NCBI GenBank assembly: GCA_044239865.1
Contig: JBIIAO010000001.1
Span: 868,001 to 932,000, forward strand
Source: CAIZGX01 sp044239865
GTDB lineage: Bacteria > Bacteroidota > Bacteroidia > Flavobacteriales_D > Sanyastnellaceae
Length of the DNA stretch: 64,000 bases
Reading direction: 5' to 3'
In this document: positions 35,891 through 43,606 of the stretch, one piece after another
Layout: each line of letters opens with the position of its first letter
How positions within the stretch are numbered: the stretch's first letter is position 1
Program-made: the position numbers and the translations under genes
The notes under the pieces: model-generated
What the model was told of the DNA's origin: nothing
Databases searched by the model: none
Seen by the model: only the letters and a program-made list of their open reading frames with translations

Positions 35891-36660
35891 CAAACCAGAA
35901 ATCCTGCAGAAGCAATTCCCAACAACACCATCACGAATTTTTTCCAGTTAAAAGCATGACCTTCTTCACTTTCGAAAAGAATAATGGTGGAAACGTGAAG
36001 TAAGATTCCGATTAACACGCCTATCATGGCCGTGTACCACCAACCTTCAACATCCCAGCCTTGTGAATCGACAAACAAATGAAACGCTGCGCCAAGCGGA
36101 GCTATGCAAGCGAATAGAACAAGTAAGAACCATGCTTTTGCTTTCTTCACTCCGGCATGCAAAAACAACGAGGCCAAAACGAAGGCTTCAGTAATCTTGT
36201 GCATAGAAATTCCCAACAACAACGGATTGTTGTGATCGTGATGCTCGTGTCCGTGAGCGGCTGCCGTAACATCTTCCGCATGAACATGCGCATCTGCTCC
36301 GAACGGCATACCTTCAATGAACGCGTGAATCCACAAAGAGGCCATGACCAAAAACAAAAACGATCCAGAAATGTGATCGTGCGTATGCGCATGTCCGTGC
36401 TCTACACCGTGAGAGAAAAAATCTAAAATGACTTGAAGTAAAAATCCAGCTATGACAAACCAACCCGCATATTCCCAGTCTGAATGATACAGTTCAGGAA
36501 ACAAATGCAACACCGTTAATCCCAACAAATAAGCCGCACTAAATGAAAGCAAAAGCTTCAACCACTGGTTGTTTTTCATCTTCCACAACAACGCCAACGA
36601 ACCGCCTAACATTGATGCTCCAAAGAGCGATAACACCGAAATCCAAAATGAACTTTCCAT
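35890..36660 (-). CDS. ZIP-family metal transporter
   Basis: This 256-residue protein has about eight membrane helices and a histidine-rich loop (around residues 85-150, containing HGVEHGHAHTHDH and HGHEHHDHNN) that binds zinc or similar metal. Conserved helix motifs HAFIEGMPFG and LLLGISMHKITEAF carry the transport-site residues. It would import divalent metal such as zinc. The ATG at 36660 overlaps the stop of the upstream methyltransferase gene (TAATG). Confidence 0.88.
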   Translation of the reverse strand: MESSFWISVLSLFGASMLGGSLALLWKMKNNQWLKLLLSFSAAYLLGLTVLHLFPELYHSDWEYAGWFVIAGFLLQVILDFFSHGVEHGHAHTHDHISGSFLFLVMASLWIHAFIEGMPFGADAHVHAEDVTAAAHGHEHHDHNNPLLLGISMHKITEAFVLASLFLHAGVKKAKAWFLLVLFACIAPLGAAFHLFVDSQGWDVEGWWYTAMIGVLIGILLHVSTIILFESEEGHAFNWKKFVMVLLGIASAGFLV

Positions 36661-37394
36661 TACTTCGTACAAATAATTATGCATCGATCTGAGTTCGTCG
36701 AGTCAAACGACCCCAACTCATAATCGCCATACGTGTTAATATTTTTAAATCCAATTACTTCAAACATCTCAACCAATTGCTCCTTCGTGAACAACGCTAC
36801 CGATTCTTGAAAATCCATACGCGCCGATTCCTTTTGAATACGAATGTGCTTAATTACTCGGTTGTTGGCTATCTCTTTAATTATGTGAAACTCGGCGCCA
36901 TCTTTCACTACTTTGCGATTTTCAGCGCCCGCAGCACTAACTTTTTCAGCATTGAAAAAATCAAATACAAATACGCCGTTGTCATTCAAATGCTCATAAA
37001 TACGCTGAAGCATTTCAATGTGCTCTTCCGTTGTTTCAAAATAGCCAAAACTTGTGAATAAATTCAACACACAGTCGAATCGTTCATGCAATTCAAAATT
37101 TCGTGCATCTGCATTGTGAAATTTCGCGTTTTTTAAATTTCTAGCCTTCGCTTCTTCTAAGCTTTTTTCACTAATATCTATCCCGACTACATTGTACGAT
37201 TTCTCGCTGAACACCTCGCTGTGTCTACCATTCCCGCAACAAACGTCCAACACACTTGAATAAGCTGGCAGGCTCAATTTCTCAATAAGCCTCAAAATAA
37301 AAGCTCTGGCTTCCTCTCCTGATCTGTGTGCATATAATTCGCGGTAAAAGGGAGAATCGAACCACGATGCAAACCACTCCTTGGTGTTGTCCAT
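36660..37394 (-). CDS. SAM-dependent methyltransferase, class I
   Basis: These 244 residues form a Rossmann fold: VLDVCCGNGRHSEVF is motif I, NVVGIDISEKSL motif II, FDCVLNLFTSFGYFET motif IV. The N-terminus (DNTKEWFASWFDSPFYRELYAHR) is typical of a Bacteroidota family of small-molecule methyltransferases. The substrate is unknown. It is coupled to the ZIP gene. The start is the ATG at 37394; a longer frame runs into the promoter of the gene on the other strand. Confidence 0.85.
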   Translation of the reverse strand: MDNTKEWFASWFDSPFYRELYAHRSGEEARAFILRLIEKLSLPAYSSVLDVCCGNGRHSEVFSEKSYNVVGIDISEKSLEEAKARNLKNAKFHNADARNFELHERFDCVLNLFTSFGYFETTEEHIEMLQRIYEHLNDNGVFVFDFFNAEKVSAAGAENRKVVKDGAEFHIIKEIANNRVIKHIRIQKESARMDFQESVALFTKEQLVEMFEVIGFKNINTYGDYELGSFDSTNSDRCIIICTK

Positions 37395-37424
37395 AAGAAT
37401 TTTTCGAAAACAAATATACTCCCT

Positions 37425-37432
37425 TAATTTTG
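37425..37432 (+). promoter_or_regulatory. Bacteroidota -7 element upstream of the SiaC-like gene
   Basis: TAATTTTG matches TAnnTTTG exactly, 27 bases before the ATG at 37460. No clear -33 element was seen. Confidence 0.45.
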
Positions 37433-37459
37433 CTTCAAAGAATTTTCTATCTTGCACCT

Positions 37460-37825
37460 ATGAATTCAATCGTCCGTGAAGCTTCACCTAAATCTCCTCA
37501 TGTGCATTTCAATGCCGTTGGAGGTATTTTAGAATTGAAAGGAAGATCTATTCCTGAAAATGCATTAGACTTCTACAAACCACTAATTGAGTGGATGGGT
37601 GATTGGGTTAAATCGAATCCTGCGAAAACAGAATTCCATGTTCATCTTGAATATTTCAATACGAGTAGTTCGAAATGCTTGCTCGACTTGTTCCGCAAGC
37701 TTGAGCCGCTCGGCGATAATGCAACAGTTTTGTGGCACTACGAATCAGATGATGAAGACATGTTGGAAGCCGGAGAAGATTACGAAGCTATCTTGTCTGT
37801 TCCCTTCCGAATGGTGAAGGTGTAA
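37460..37825 (+). CDS. SiaC-family (DUF1987) regulatory phosphoprotein
   Basis: This 121-residue protein has a STAS-like anti-sigma antagonist fold. The motif LEYFNTSSSKCLLDLF holds the Thr/Ser that is phosphorylated in SiaC, and ILELKGRSIPENALDFYKPL is the N-terminal family signature. SiaC links partner-switch phosphorylation to diguanylate cyclase or surface behaviour in Pseudomonas. No siaB-like gene is in view. Its 3' end overlaps the convergent ABC gene by 46 bp. Confidence 0.82.
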   Translation: MNSIVREASPKSPHVHFNAVGGILELKGRSIPENALDFYKPLIEWMGDWVKSNPAKTEFHVHLEYFNTSSSKCLLDLFRKLEPLGDNATVLWHYESDDEDMLEAGEDYEAILSVPFRMVKV

Positions 37826-40806
37826 AGCTTCGCGATTTTATTCAGTCCATCGAACAACAACACCAATAGAAAGAGCAAAGTCATCAGCCAAATCACAACG
37901 GTATTGGCAAAAGGTGTTTCCACATACTTTCCACTTTCCTTCCCTCCTATCCATTTCTTCGGTGCGTAGAAATGCGATTTGAAAAACGAAGTTCCTTGAT
38001 TCGGTAAAAAGTAAATCGGATTCGCTTTGCGAACTAACGCGTTTTCAGTCACCACAATTTTCTTCACATCGTTTTTCGCAGTAACGAACTCTTCCAACGA
38101 TTCATTCGAATAATTGTCCATGTCTGACTGATAAGCCTTCTGCTTCTCATCGGTATCTCTCAACGAAAACAACCAATTCTCTTTTGACTCGTTCAAGTTG
38201 TTGTAACGATCAATGAGATTCGATTCATAGTTACCCAAGACACTCAACAACGTATCTCTGGAAGCCAATCCATTCGATGCGATCTGCTCACTCGCCCATT
38301 TCATTTCGGAAGTAAGGTCTGCGCGTTTCGCAAATTCATTCTTCATCAATTCAACATTGGTGGTTGAATTCGGCTTGTCCCAGTTGTTCAGTTGATTACG
38401 AATTTCAACAACCCAAAAATCTTTTTCCCACGTGAGTGTTTTCAATTGCACGTCGGTTTCAAACACACGTGAATTAAAAGCGTTGTTGCAATATTGCTCT
38501 ACCGCTAACGCCTCATACGCCCAGCGACTGGCCATGGCGTTTCCAACCCAAGACACTTCACCTTCAGTTACCATAGACTTGTGCAGTCTGTCGAAACGAA
38601 CAATCACACCGCTGAATAAAAGTTGAGGAATAATGAGTATTGGAATAAGAATATAAATCACCTTAGCGCTGTTGAATGTGGCGCTAATGTTCAGTCCCAA
38701 GACATTCGCGAAACAGGCTGTGCTGAAAAGTATGAGCCAATACGGCCAGAACATGCCGTGAATTTCAAGAATGGAATTTCCAATAAATACATATGACGCA
38801 GTTTGAATGGCCGAGATTAAAAACATGAGTCCAACCTTTGAGAATAAGTAACTGTTCTTATTCAAATTCAAATATTTTTCGCGCTTCAGAATTTTCTTGT
38901 CCTTAATAATCTCTTCAGAGCTAACGGTTAATCCCATGAACAGCGCCACCACAACAGTAATAAACAAGTACTGCGGCAGATTCACGTTTTCACGAAAAAC
39001 GTAATTGTCACTTTCCGAATACTTAATGAACCAGCTCAGTAAGAAGGCCAACAAAGGCGCTTCTAGCAGATTCACAATGAGATATTGCTTATTGGTAATT
39101 TTCCCCAACACATCGCGCAGCAAGAATACTTGAAATTGTTTGAATGCGCTAGGTAAATTGCTTGCTGCCAATTTCTTTTCAGACTCTGCATTCTTCACCT
39201 CATCCTTCATGCGCGTGTCTTGCTCGGGCGCACACATGACATTGTAGAAATTGTTCCACTCTTGCGAAGTAATGCGTCGTTGCTGCGTTTCATTTCCGTA
39301 ATCGTCGAGCACCTTCGCTTCAATAATGTTGAAGAGTTGTTCCGGATTTACATTTCCACAATGTGAACAACGACTTTCGTCTATGTTCACCTGATTCACC
39401 AATTTCTTGAAATAGAAAATACTGTCGATCGGATTTCCATAATAGATCGGCATTCCGCCTTGATCCAACAAAAGCAATTGATCGAACAGGTTGAAAATGT
39501 CGCTGCTAGGTTGATGAATCACCACGAAGATGAGTTTCCCGCGAAGCGTTAATTCCTTCAACAGATCCATGATGTTCTCTGAATCTCGACTGGAAAGTCC
39601 GCTTGTGGGTTCATCTACAAAAAGCACTTCGGGTTCACGCATTAACTCGAGCGCAATGTTCAAGCGCTTGCGCTGTCCACCGCTAATGGTTTTATCCAGC
39701 ACGTTTCCAACTCGAAGATCTTTGCAATCTGAAAGTCCAACATCCTGTAGCGTTCGCAAAACCATCTTTTGCAATTCCAACTTCGACTTGCCTTTGAAAA
39801 GCAGTTGTGCGTTGAAATATAAATTCTGAAACACCGTGAGTTCTTCGATAAGAATATCATCTTGAGAAACATATCCCATCAGGTGCTTCAGCGATTCTTT
39901 CTTGTTGAAAATACTTTTTCCGTTGATGAGCACATCGCCATTTTTCGGACGTGTGTTTCCGTTTAAAATATTAAGAAGCGTAGATTTCCCTGAACCGCTT
40001 CCCCCCATGATTCCAATTAAATTTCCGGAAGAAGCTCTGAAACGCAGTGTTTCCAATGCTTTTTTTCCACTTGCAAAATCATGAGAGATCGCATTGCATA
40101 GAAAATCTATTCCATCTAAATTCTCTGAAGCCAAGAAAGAATGAAGCACATCGCTGTAAAAAACCGGTTTGCTTTTCGCTCCACGTATGGAAGAACCCGA
40201 TGAAAACGCATTCACCGAATTCGGAGTAATAGAACTTCCGTTCAACTTCAATTCGTCGGTTCCTAAATAGCGGAAGAAAAACAAATTCTCTTCCGGTATG
40301 CGGAAGAAGATGAGCTCTCCGGAAGGCAAATGACTGTGCTCTTGTTCGTCAGCGTTTCGCATGCAGAAGAAACAATCGGAAGATTCAATTTCTTTTGAAT
40401 GGACAAAATGAATAATAGCCATCCGCGTCTTTTCATCAATATGGAAAGCATCGGCGACGGTATTTAAGAATTCTAGATCTTGTTGTGTTTGCTCTTTATT
40501 CGTAAAAACGAATTCCACCAAACGCACAAATACAAGATAGCGCTCATGATGATTTAAAGAAGTATGAATTTCTTCACACAGGCGAAGTACCTTCACGCTT
40601 GTCATAGACGTGTGCTTCTCGACATTCGCTTTCGGCTTGTGATATAGGGCTACGTATTTCTTGTAATCTTCAAGAAATTCTTGAATTTGCTGCTGACTCA
40701 ACCGATTCCCTAAGAACAGTGAAACTACCTCTGAACCATTGGTTTTATTATCGCCAGAAATTATGGCGAATAACTTTAACAGGGCTTGCAGAATGGAAGA
40801 GTTCAT
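37780..40806 (-). CDS. Large ABC exporter: N-terminal domain, ATPase and ABC-2 permease in one chain
   Basis: This 1008-residue protein starts with a helical domain of about 180 residues, followed by a regulatory-looking region. The ATPase (about 235-460) has Walker A GGSGSGKST (around 270), signature SGGQRKR (around 372) and Walker B VLFVDEPTSGL. A C-x2-C pair (SRCSHCGN) follows, and then an ABC-2 type membrane domain of about six helices (585-800), a large periplasmic loop and a last helix near the C-terminus. ABCG-like architecture suggests export of a lipid or small molecule. The substrate is unknown. Confidence 0.88.
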   Translation of the reverse strand: MNSSILQALLKLFAIISGDNKTNGSEVVSLFLGNRLSQQQIQEFLEDYKKYVALYHKPKANVEKHTSMTSVKVLRLCEEIHTSLNHHERYLVFVRLVEFVFTNKEQTQQDLEFLNTVADAFHIDEKTRMAIIHFVHSKEIESSDCFFCMRNADEQEHSHLPSGELIFFRIPEENLFFFRYLGTDELKLNGSSITPNSVNAFSSGSSIRGAKSKPVFYSDVLHSFLASENLDGIDFLCNAISHDFASGKKALETLRFRASSGNLIGIMGGSGSGKSTLLNILNGNTRPKNGDVLINGKSIFNKKESLKHLMGYVSQDDILIEELTVFQNLYFNAQLLFKGKSKLELQKMVLRTLQDVGLSDCKDLRVGNVLDKTISGGQRKRLNIALELMREPEVLFVDEPTSGLSSRDSENIMDLLKELTLRGKLIFVVIHQPSSDIFNLFDQLLLLDQGGMPIYYGNPIDSIFYFKKLVNQVNIDESRCSHCGNVNPEQLFNIIEAKVLDDYGNETQQRRITSQEWNNFYNVMCAPEQDTRMKDEVKNAESEKKLAASNLPSAFKQFQVFLLRDVLGKITNKQYLIVNLLEAPLLAFLLSWFIKYSESDNYVFRENVNLPQYLFITVVVALFMGLTVSSEEIIKDKKILKREKYLNLNKNSYLFSKVGLMFLISAIQTASYVFIGNSILEIHGMFWPYWLILFSTACFANVLGLNISATFNSAKVIYILIPILIIPQLLFSGVIVRFDRLHKSMVTEGEVSWVGNAMASRWAYEALAVEQYCNNAFNSRVFETDVQLKTLTWEKDFWVVEIRNQLNNWDKPNSTTNVELMKNEFAKRADLTSEMKWASEQIASNGLASRDTLLSVLGNYESNLIDRYNNLNESKENWLFSLRDTDEKQKAYQSDMDNYSNESLEEFVTAKNDVKKIVVTENALVRKANPIYFLPNQGTSFFKSHFYAPKKWIGGKESGKYVETPFANTVVIWLMTLLFLLVLLFDGLNKIAKLYTFTIRKGTDKIAS

Positions 40807-40876
40807 GGTTGTTTCAAGATGCAAGAAACACATTTTGGGGGAATGAAGGGATGAAGGGAAGTGGAAGTTTTCAACC

Positions 40877-40975
40877 TAGGAACTGTGTAATTCCTACTTC
40901 GTAATTGGAAAATCGAAGATTTTATTCCTACTTCGTAATTCCTATTACATAATTCCTACTGCGTAATTGGAATTG
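40877..40975 (-). repeat. Second dispersed repeat family, copy 3
   Basis: On the minus strand, AGTAGGAATTACG-type units surround one AAAATC-TTC-GATTTT hairpin (plus-strand 40909-40923). It lies directly beside mini-hairpin array C. Confidence 0.8.
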
Positions 40976-40991
40976 AATTATTGAGAGACAG

Positions 40992-41046
40992 TCGAAGACA
41001 TTCGTGGCTATGCCACATTCGTTGCTTCGCAACATTCGCCTTCGGC
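40992..41046 (-). repeat. Mini-hairpin array C
   Basis: On the minus strand, right after the lipoprotein stop codon: GCC-GAA-GGC, then TTGC-GAA-GCAA, TGGC-ATA-GCCA and TC-TTC-GA, separated by CGAATG. The array is transcribed as the 3' tail of that gene. Confidence 0.85.
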
Positions 41047-42537
41047 TTAATTACAACTACCGTTGTAATCGTAACACCCCTTCCAATCCCCACTGTTATT
41101 CCCAGAAATATCCGGTCCAAAAGTGAACGGGAAACCGATCATGCGCGGAGAATCTTGGTTTACGCGGAAGTTTCCGTTGGCGTAATCGCAGAAATAAGGG
41201 TTTTGGTTGTTCACCATACTTTCCCAAACGTTACCGTCGTCTGAGACATCTTCGTCGGTATCGATCAAGCAGTATTTGAATTGCACTTGTTGAAGTTCGG
41301 GGTCTTTGAGGTCTACCACGAATTCACTGAAGTCGCCGAGGGTTGCATTGTTTCCCCACATAATACAATTGCGAAAAAGGCAATTCGTGAGGGTTCTGGT
41401 TTGAATATTCTGATTAATGTCTTCGTAATAATTGGTTAAATAGAATGCTGGAGCGGTGCGATTGCCGTTGTTCCAATAGTTTGCGAAAGTGCAATTGTCG
41501 AACTGATAAGTCCCGCCAACGCTTAGGTTTGCGCAACTTTCAGCGCAATTGGTTACCAATAAATTATTTCCATAAATGGAAGATCCTTGGGCGAATAATC
41601 CCACTCCCGACATGTTATCGATCTTCGTGTTGGTGACTGAAAGCGCAAATCCGGTTGCGCTGGTATTTCCAAGTGTGTCTACCTGAATACCCATTCCTCC
41701 GTTTTTAATGATGGCGTAGTTGATGGAACTTGAGTTGCACTGATAGAGCCAAATCCCTCCGCGCGTAACGGAGTATATCCCCGGTCCTACTCCGGTTTCA
41801 ATTTGCACATCGTACTGAATGCCCCATTGTCCGGGCAGAGTGGAGTAGTCGGCTTCTAACCGATCACCTTCGAAGACCACCTCGTTGTTCAAGCTACCTT
41901 GAATGTTTAATGAACCTTTATATACGAACAGTCCTGATTTCGAATGGACGTACACGTGTGTTCCTTCGTTAATGGTAAGGTTGCAACCTTCGTCAACAGC
42001 AACAATTCCGTAGATGACATGCGGTTTGTCGTTGTTCCAAATGGCACCGCAAGGCAAGACGTAGAGTTCGTTCTGCGTGGTTCCTCCGTGGAAATACGCA
42101 TCTTGTCCCCATGCGGCCAGTTGCACCACTTGGTTGTTTCCGTTGGTGTTGAATAAAATCTGATCTTCAATGACGTACGGTGTGTTCGAGTTGGTTGGAT
42201 CTACGGTGACTTCAACAAAAATGAAAAGACTATCTCCGGCTTCCAAGAATACATTTTCAAAGTGCGTCCCGTTGTCTCCGTTTACGTTTATGCGAAACTG
42301 CGAATTCGCCCCACCCGCCAAGTCAATGGTTCCAATCTGAATGGCTTGCGCGTTATTGTTATACACCTTTACAATTTTCGTCACACTACCAATGGTGGTG
42401 AAGACAGTATCGAAAAGCAATGTATCGGTCGAGAACTCAATCTTTGCAGAAGAGTCGGTCGTAATCTCGTCGCGTCTGCATGAAGACACGAAAACGATTA
42501 CTGCGGTGATTAGAAAAAAGAAGAGGCTTTTTCTCAT
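41047..42537 (-). CDS. Lipoprotein with right-handed beta-helix
   Basis: The signal MRKSLFFFLITAVIVFVSSC gives a lipid-anchored cysteine. Residues 30-140 look like an Ig-like/choice-of-anchor region (FDTVFTTIGSVTKIVKVYNNNAQAIQI), and the rest (about 160-496) is a parallel beta-helix with repeated short strands (GGTYQFDNCTF, LTNCLFRNCIMWG). It is a conserved Bacteroidota surface lipoprotein of unknown role. The stop codon touches a mini-hairpin array. Confidence 0.75.
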   Translation of the reverse strand: MRKSLFFFLITAVIVFVSSCRRDEITTDSSAKIEFSTDTLLFDTVFTTIGSVTKIVKVYNNNAQAIQIGTIDLAGGANSQFRINVNGDNGTHFENVFLEAGDSLFIFVEVTVDPTNSNTPYVIEDQILFNTNGNNQVVQLAAWGQDAYFHGGTTQNELYVLPCGAIWNNDKPHVIYGIVAVDEGCNLTINEGTHVYVHSKSGLFVYKGSLNIQGSLNNEVVFEGDRLEADYSTLPGQWGIQYDVQIETGVGPGIYSVTRGGIWLYQCNSSSINYAIIKNGGMGIQVDTLGNTSATGFALSVTNTKIDNMSGVGLFAQGSSIYGNNLLVTNCAESCANLSVGGTYQFDNCTFANYWNNGNRTAPAFYLTNYYEDINQNIQTRTLTNCLFRNCIMWGNNATLGDFSEFVVDLKDPELQQVQFKYCLIDTDEDVSDDGNVWESMVNNQNPYFCDYANGNFRVNQDSPRMIGFPFTFGPDISGNNSGDWKGCYDYNGSCN

Positions 42538-42566
42538 TTAACAAATATATGGCTTTAAGACATTCT

Positions 42567-42614
42567 CCCCCACCTATCAGTGGGGGCATTTCGGATGCCG
42601 CTCGCAGAGCGAGC
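42567..42614. repeat. Three-hairpin element, copy 2
   Basis: This has the same order as 35718-35764: CCCCCAC-CTATCA-GTGGGGG, GCAT-TTCGG-ATGC and GCTCGC-AGA-GCGAGC. The remainder of this gap (42615-42820) shows no gene I can support. Confidence 0.85.
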
Positions 42615-42823
42615 TACTCATGCAACTAAAATGAGAATTACTTTTTTCATTGAAGAAATTTGCTTGAAGAAACGGGTATTCTTGAGTGATATTGCTATTA
42701 AAAGGGAAGAGAAGTTAAGAAGAGGTAAGAGAGGGGAAGAAATTGGCATAAACACGCATAACAGTTTCTTGACAATCTAAAAAACATCCTCTAATTTTAT
42801 TTTTTAAATTAAAATCAATTACT

Positions 42824-42854
42824 TACTTTTGACGTTAGTAACGTCACGCGTTAC
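42824..42854 (+). promoter_or_regulatory. higBA promoter and operator
   Basis: TACTTTTG (42824-42831) matches TAnnTTTG. It overlaps two nested inverted repeats, GACGTTA-G-TAACGTC (42831-42845) and GTAACG-TCACG-CGTTAC (42838-42854), which end just before the higB ATG. This layout suits auto-repression by the HigA antitoxin. Confidence 0.65.
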
Positions 42855-42855
42855 T

Positions 42856-43140
42856 ATGATAAAATCATTTGGAAATAGAAGTACTGAACGAATTTGGAAA
42901 GGAGAATTCAACAGGGCGTTCTCTGCTGAAATTCAGGAGACGGCAAGAAGGAAACTTCGAATGTTGAATAGCTCTTCGGATATTATTGACCTTCGAGTTC
43001 CTCCATCAAATAAGTTGGAAAAACTGAAAGGGAATCTTAAAGAATTCTATTCCATTCGCGTAAATAATCAGTGGCGAATAATTTTCAAATGGCAAGGAAA
43101 TAATGCGTATCAAGTTGAGTTAATTGATTATCACAAATGA
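42856..43140 (+). CDS. higB: HigB-type toxin of the RelE/ParE superfamily
   Basis: This 94-residue protein has the family pattern RIWKGEFNRAFSAEIQETARRKLRML, LRVPPSNKLEKLKGNLKEFYSIRVNNQWRIIFKW and a final IDYHK. These proteins cut mRNA on ribosomes. The toxin-first order and 4-bp overlap with the antitoxin are typical of HigBA. The ATG at 42856 is chosen because a longer frame runs through the operator. Confidence 0.9.
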   Translation: MIKSFGNRSTERIWKGEFNRAFSAEIQETARRKLRMLNSSSDIIDLRVPPSNKLEKLKGNLKEFYSIRVNNQWRIIFKWQGNNAYQVELIDYHK

Positions 43141-43541
43141 AAAAACTAAAAAACATCCATCCAGGAGAAATCTTACTGAAAGAGTTTTTAGAACCGCTAG
43201 AAATAAGCTGCTATCGTTTGGCGAAAGATCTCGGTATTCCTCAAACACGCGTTTCTTCCATTGTGAATGGTACACGTCGAATTACCGCCGACACCGCACT
43301 TCGCTTATCTCTCTATTTTGGAAACTCACCGAAATTTTGGCTGTCACTTCAAGATGACTTCGATATTGAAGAAGAACTTCGATTGAAAAAGAAAGATTTC
43401 GGACAAATAATCAAATTTGACATTCGAAAAAAGAACATTACTACTGACCAACGAACTAAAACACTTTTTCCAAAAAAGTTAGAAAAAGCAAACAAACTAC
43501 TTCAAAGAGTCGGGGTGCCAGAAGTTCCAATTACAAAGTAG
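43137..43541 (+). CDS. higA: HigA-type antitoxin, XRE family, extended C-terminus
   Basis: The signature IHPGEILLKEFLEPLEIS leads into a helix-turn-helix (YRLAKDLGIPQTRVSSIVNGTRRI) and FWLSLQDDFDIEEEL, as in HigA/VapI. It neutralises HigB and binds the promoter. At 134 residues it is longer than the usual 95-110. The last codons and the TAG stop (43539-43541) come from a dispersed repeat unit, so the tail may have been altered by repeat insertion. Confidence 0.9.
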   Translation: MKKLKNIHPGEILLKEFLEPLEISCYRLAKDLGIPQTRVSSIVNGTRRITADTALRLSLYFGNSPKFWLSLQDDFDIEEELRLKKKDFGQIIKFDIRKKNITTDQRTKTLFPKKLEKANKLLQRVGVPEVPITK

Positions 43542-43606
43542 GAATTACGCATCCCGATAGCTATCGGGAGGAATAAAATCTGCGATTTTCAAATTACAAA
43601 GTTCCC
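43528..43606 (+). repeat. Second dispersed repeat family, copy 4, at two gene ends
   Basis: It begins inside higA (GTTCCAATTACAAAGTAGG), contains the 18-bp palindrome TCCCGATAGCTATCGGGA (43552-43569) and an AAAATC-TGC-GATTTT hairpin (43575-43589), and ends with AATTACAAAGTTCC inside the GH65 gene on the other strand. It supplies the stop codons of both convergent genes. Confidence 0.82.

Noticed and set aside
42580..42780. A 66-residue ORF before higBA
   Set aside because: It starts inside the three-hairpin repeat, is low in complexity and resembles no family I know.
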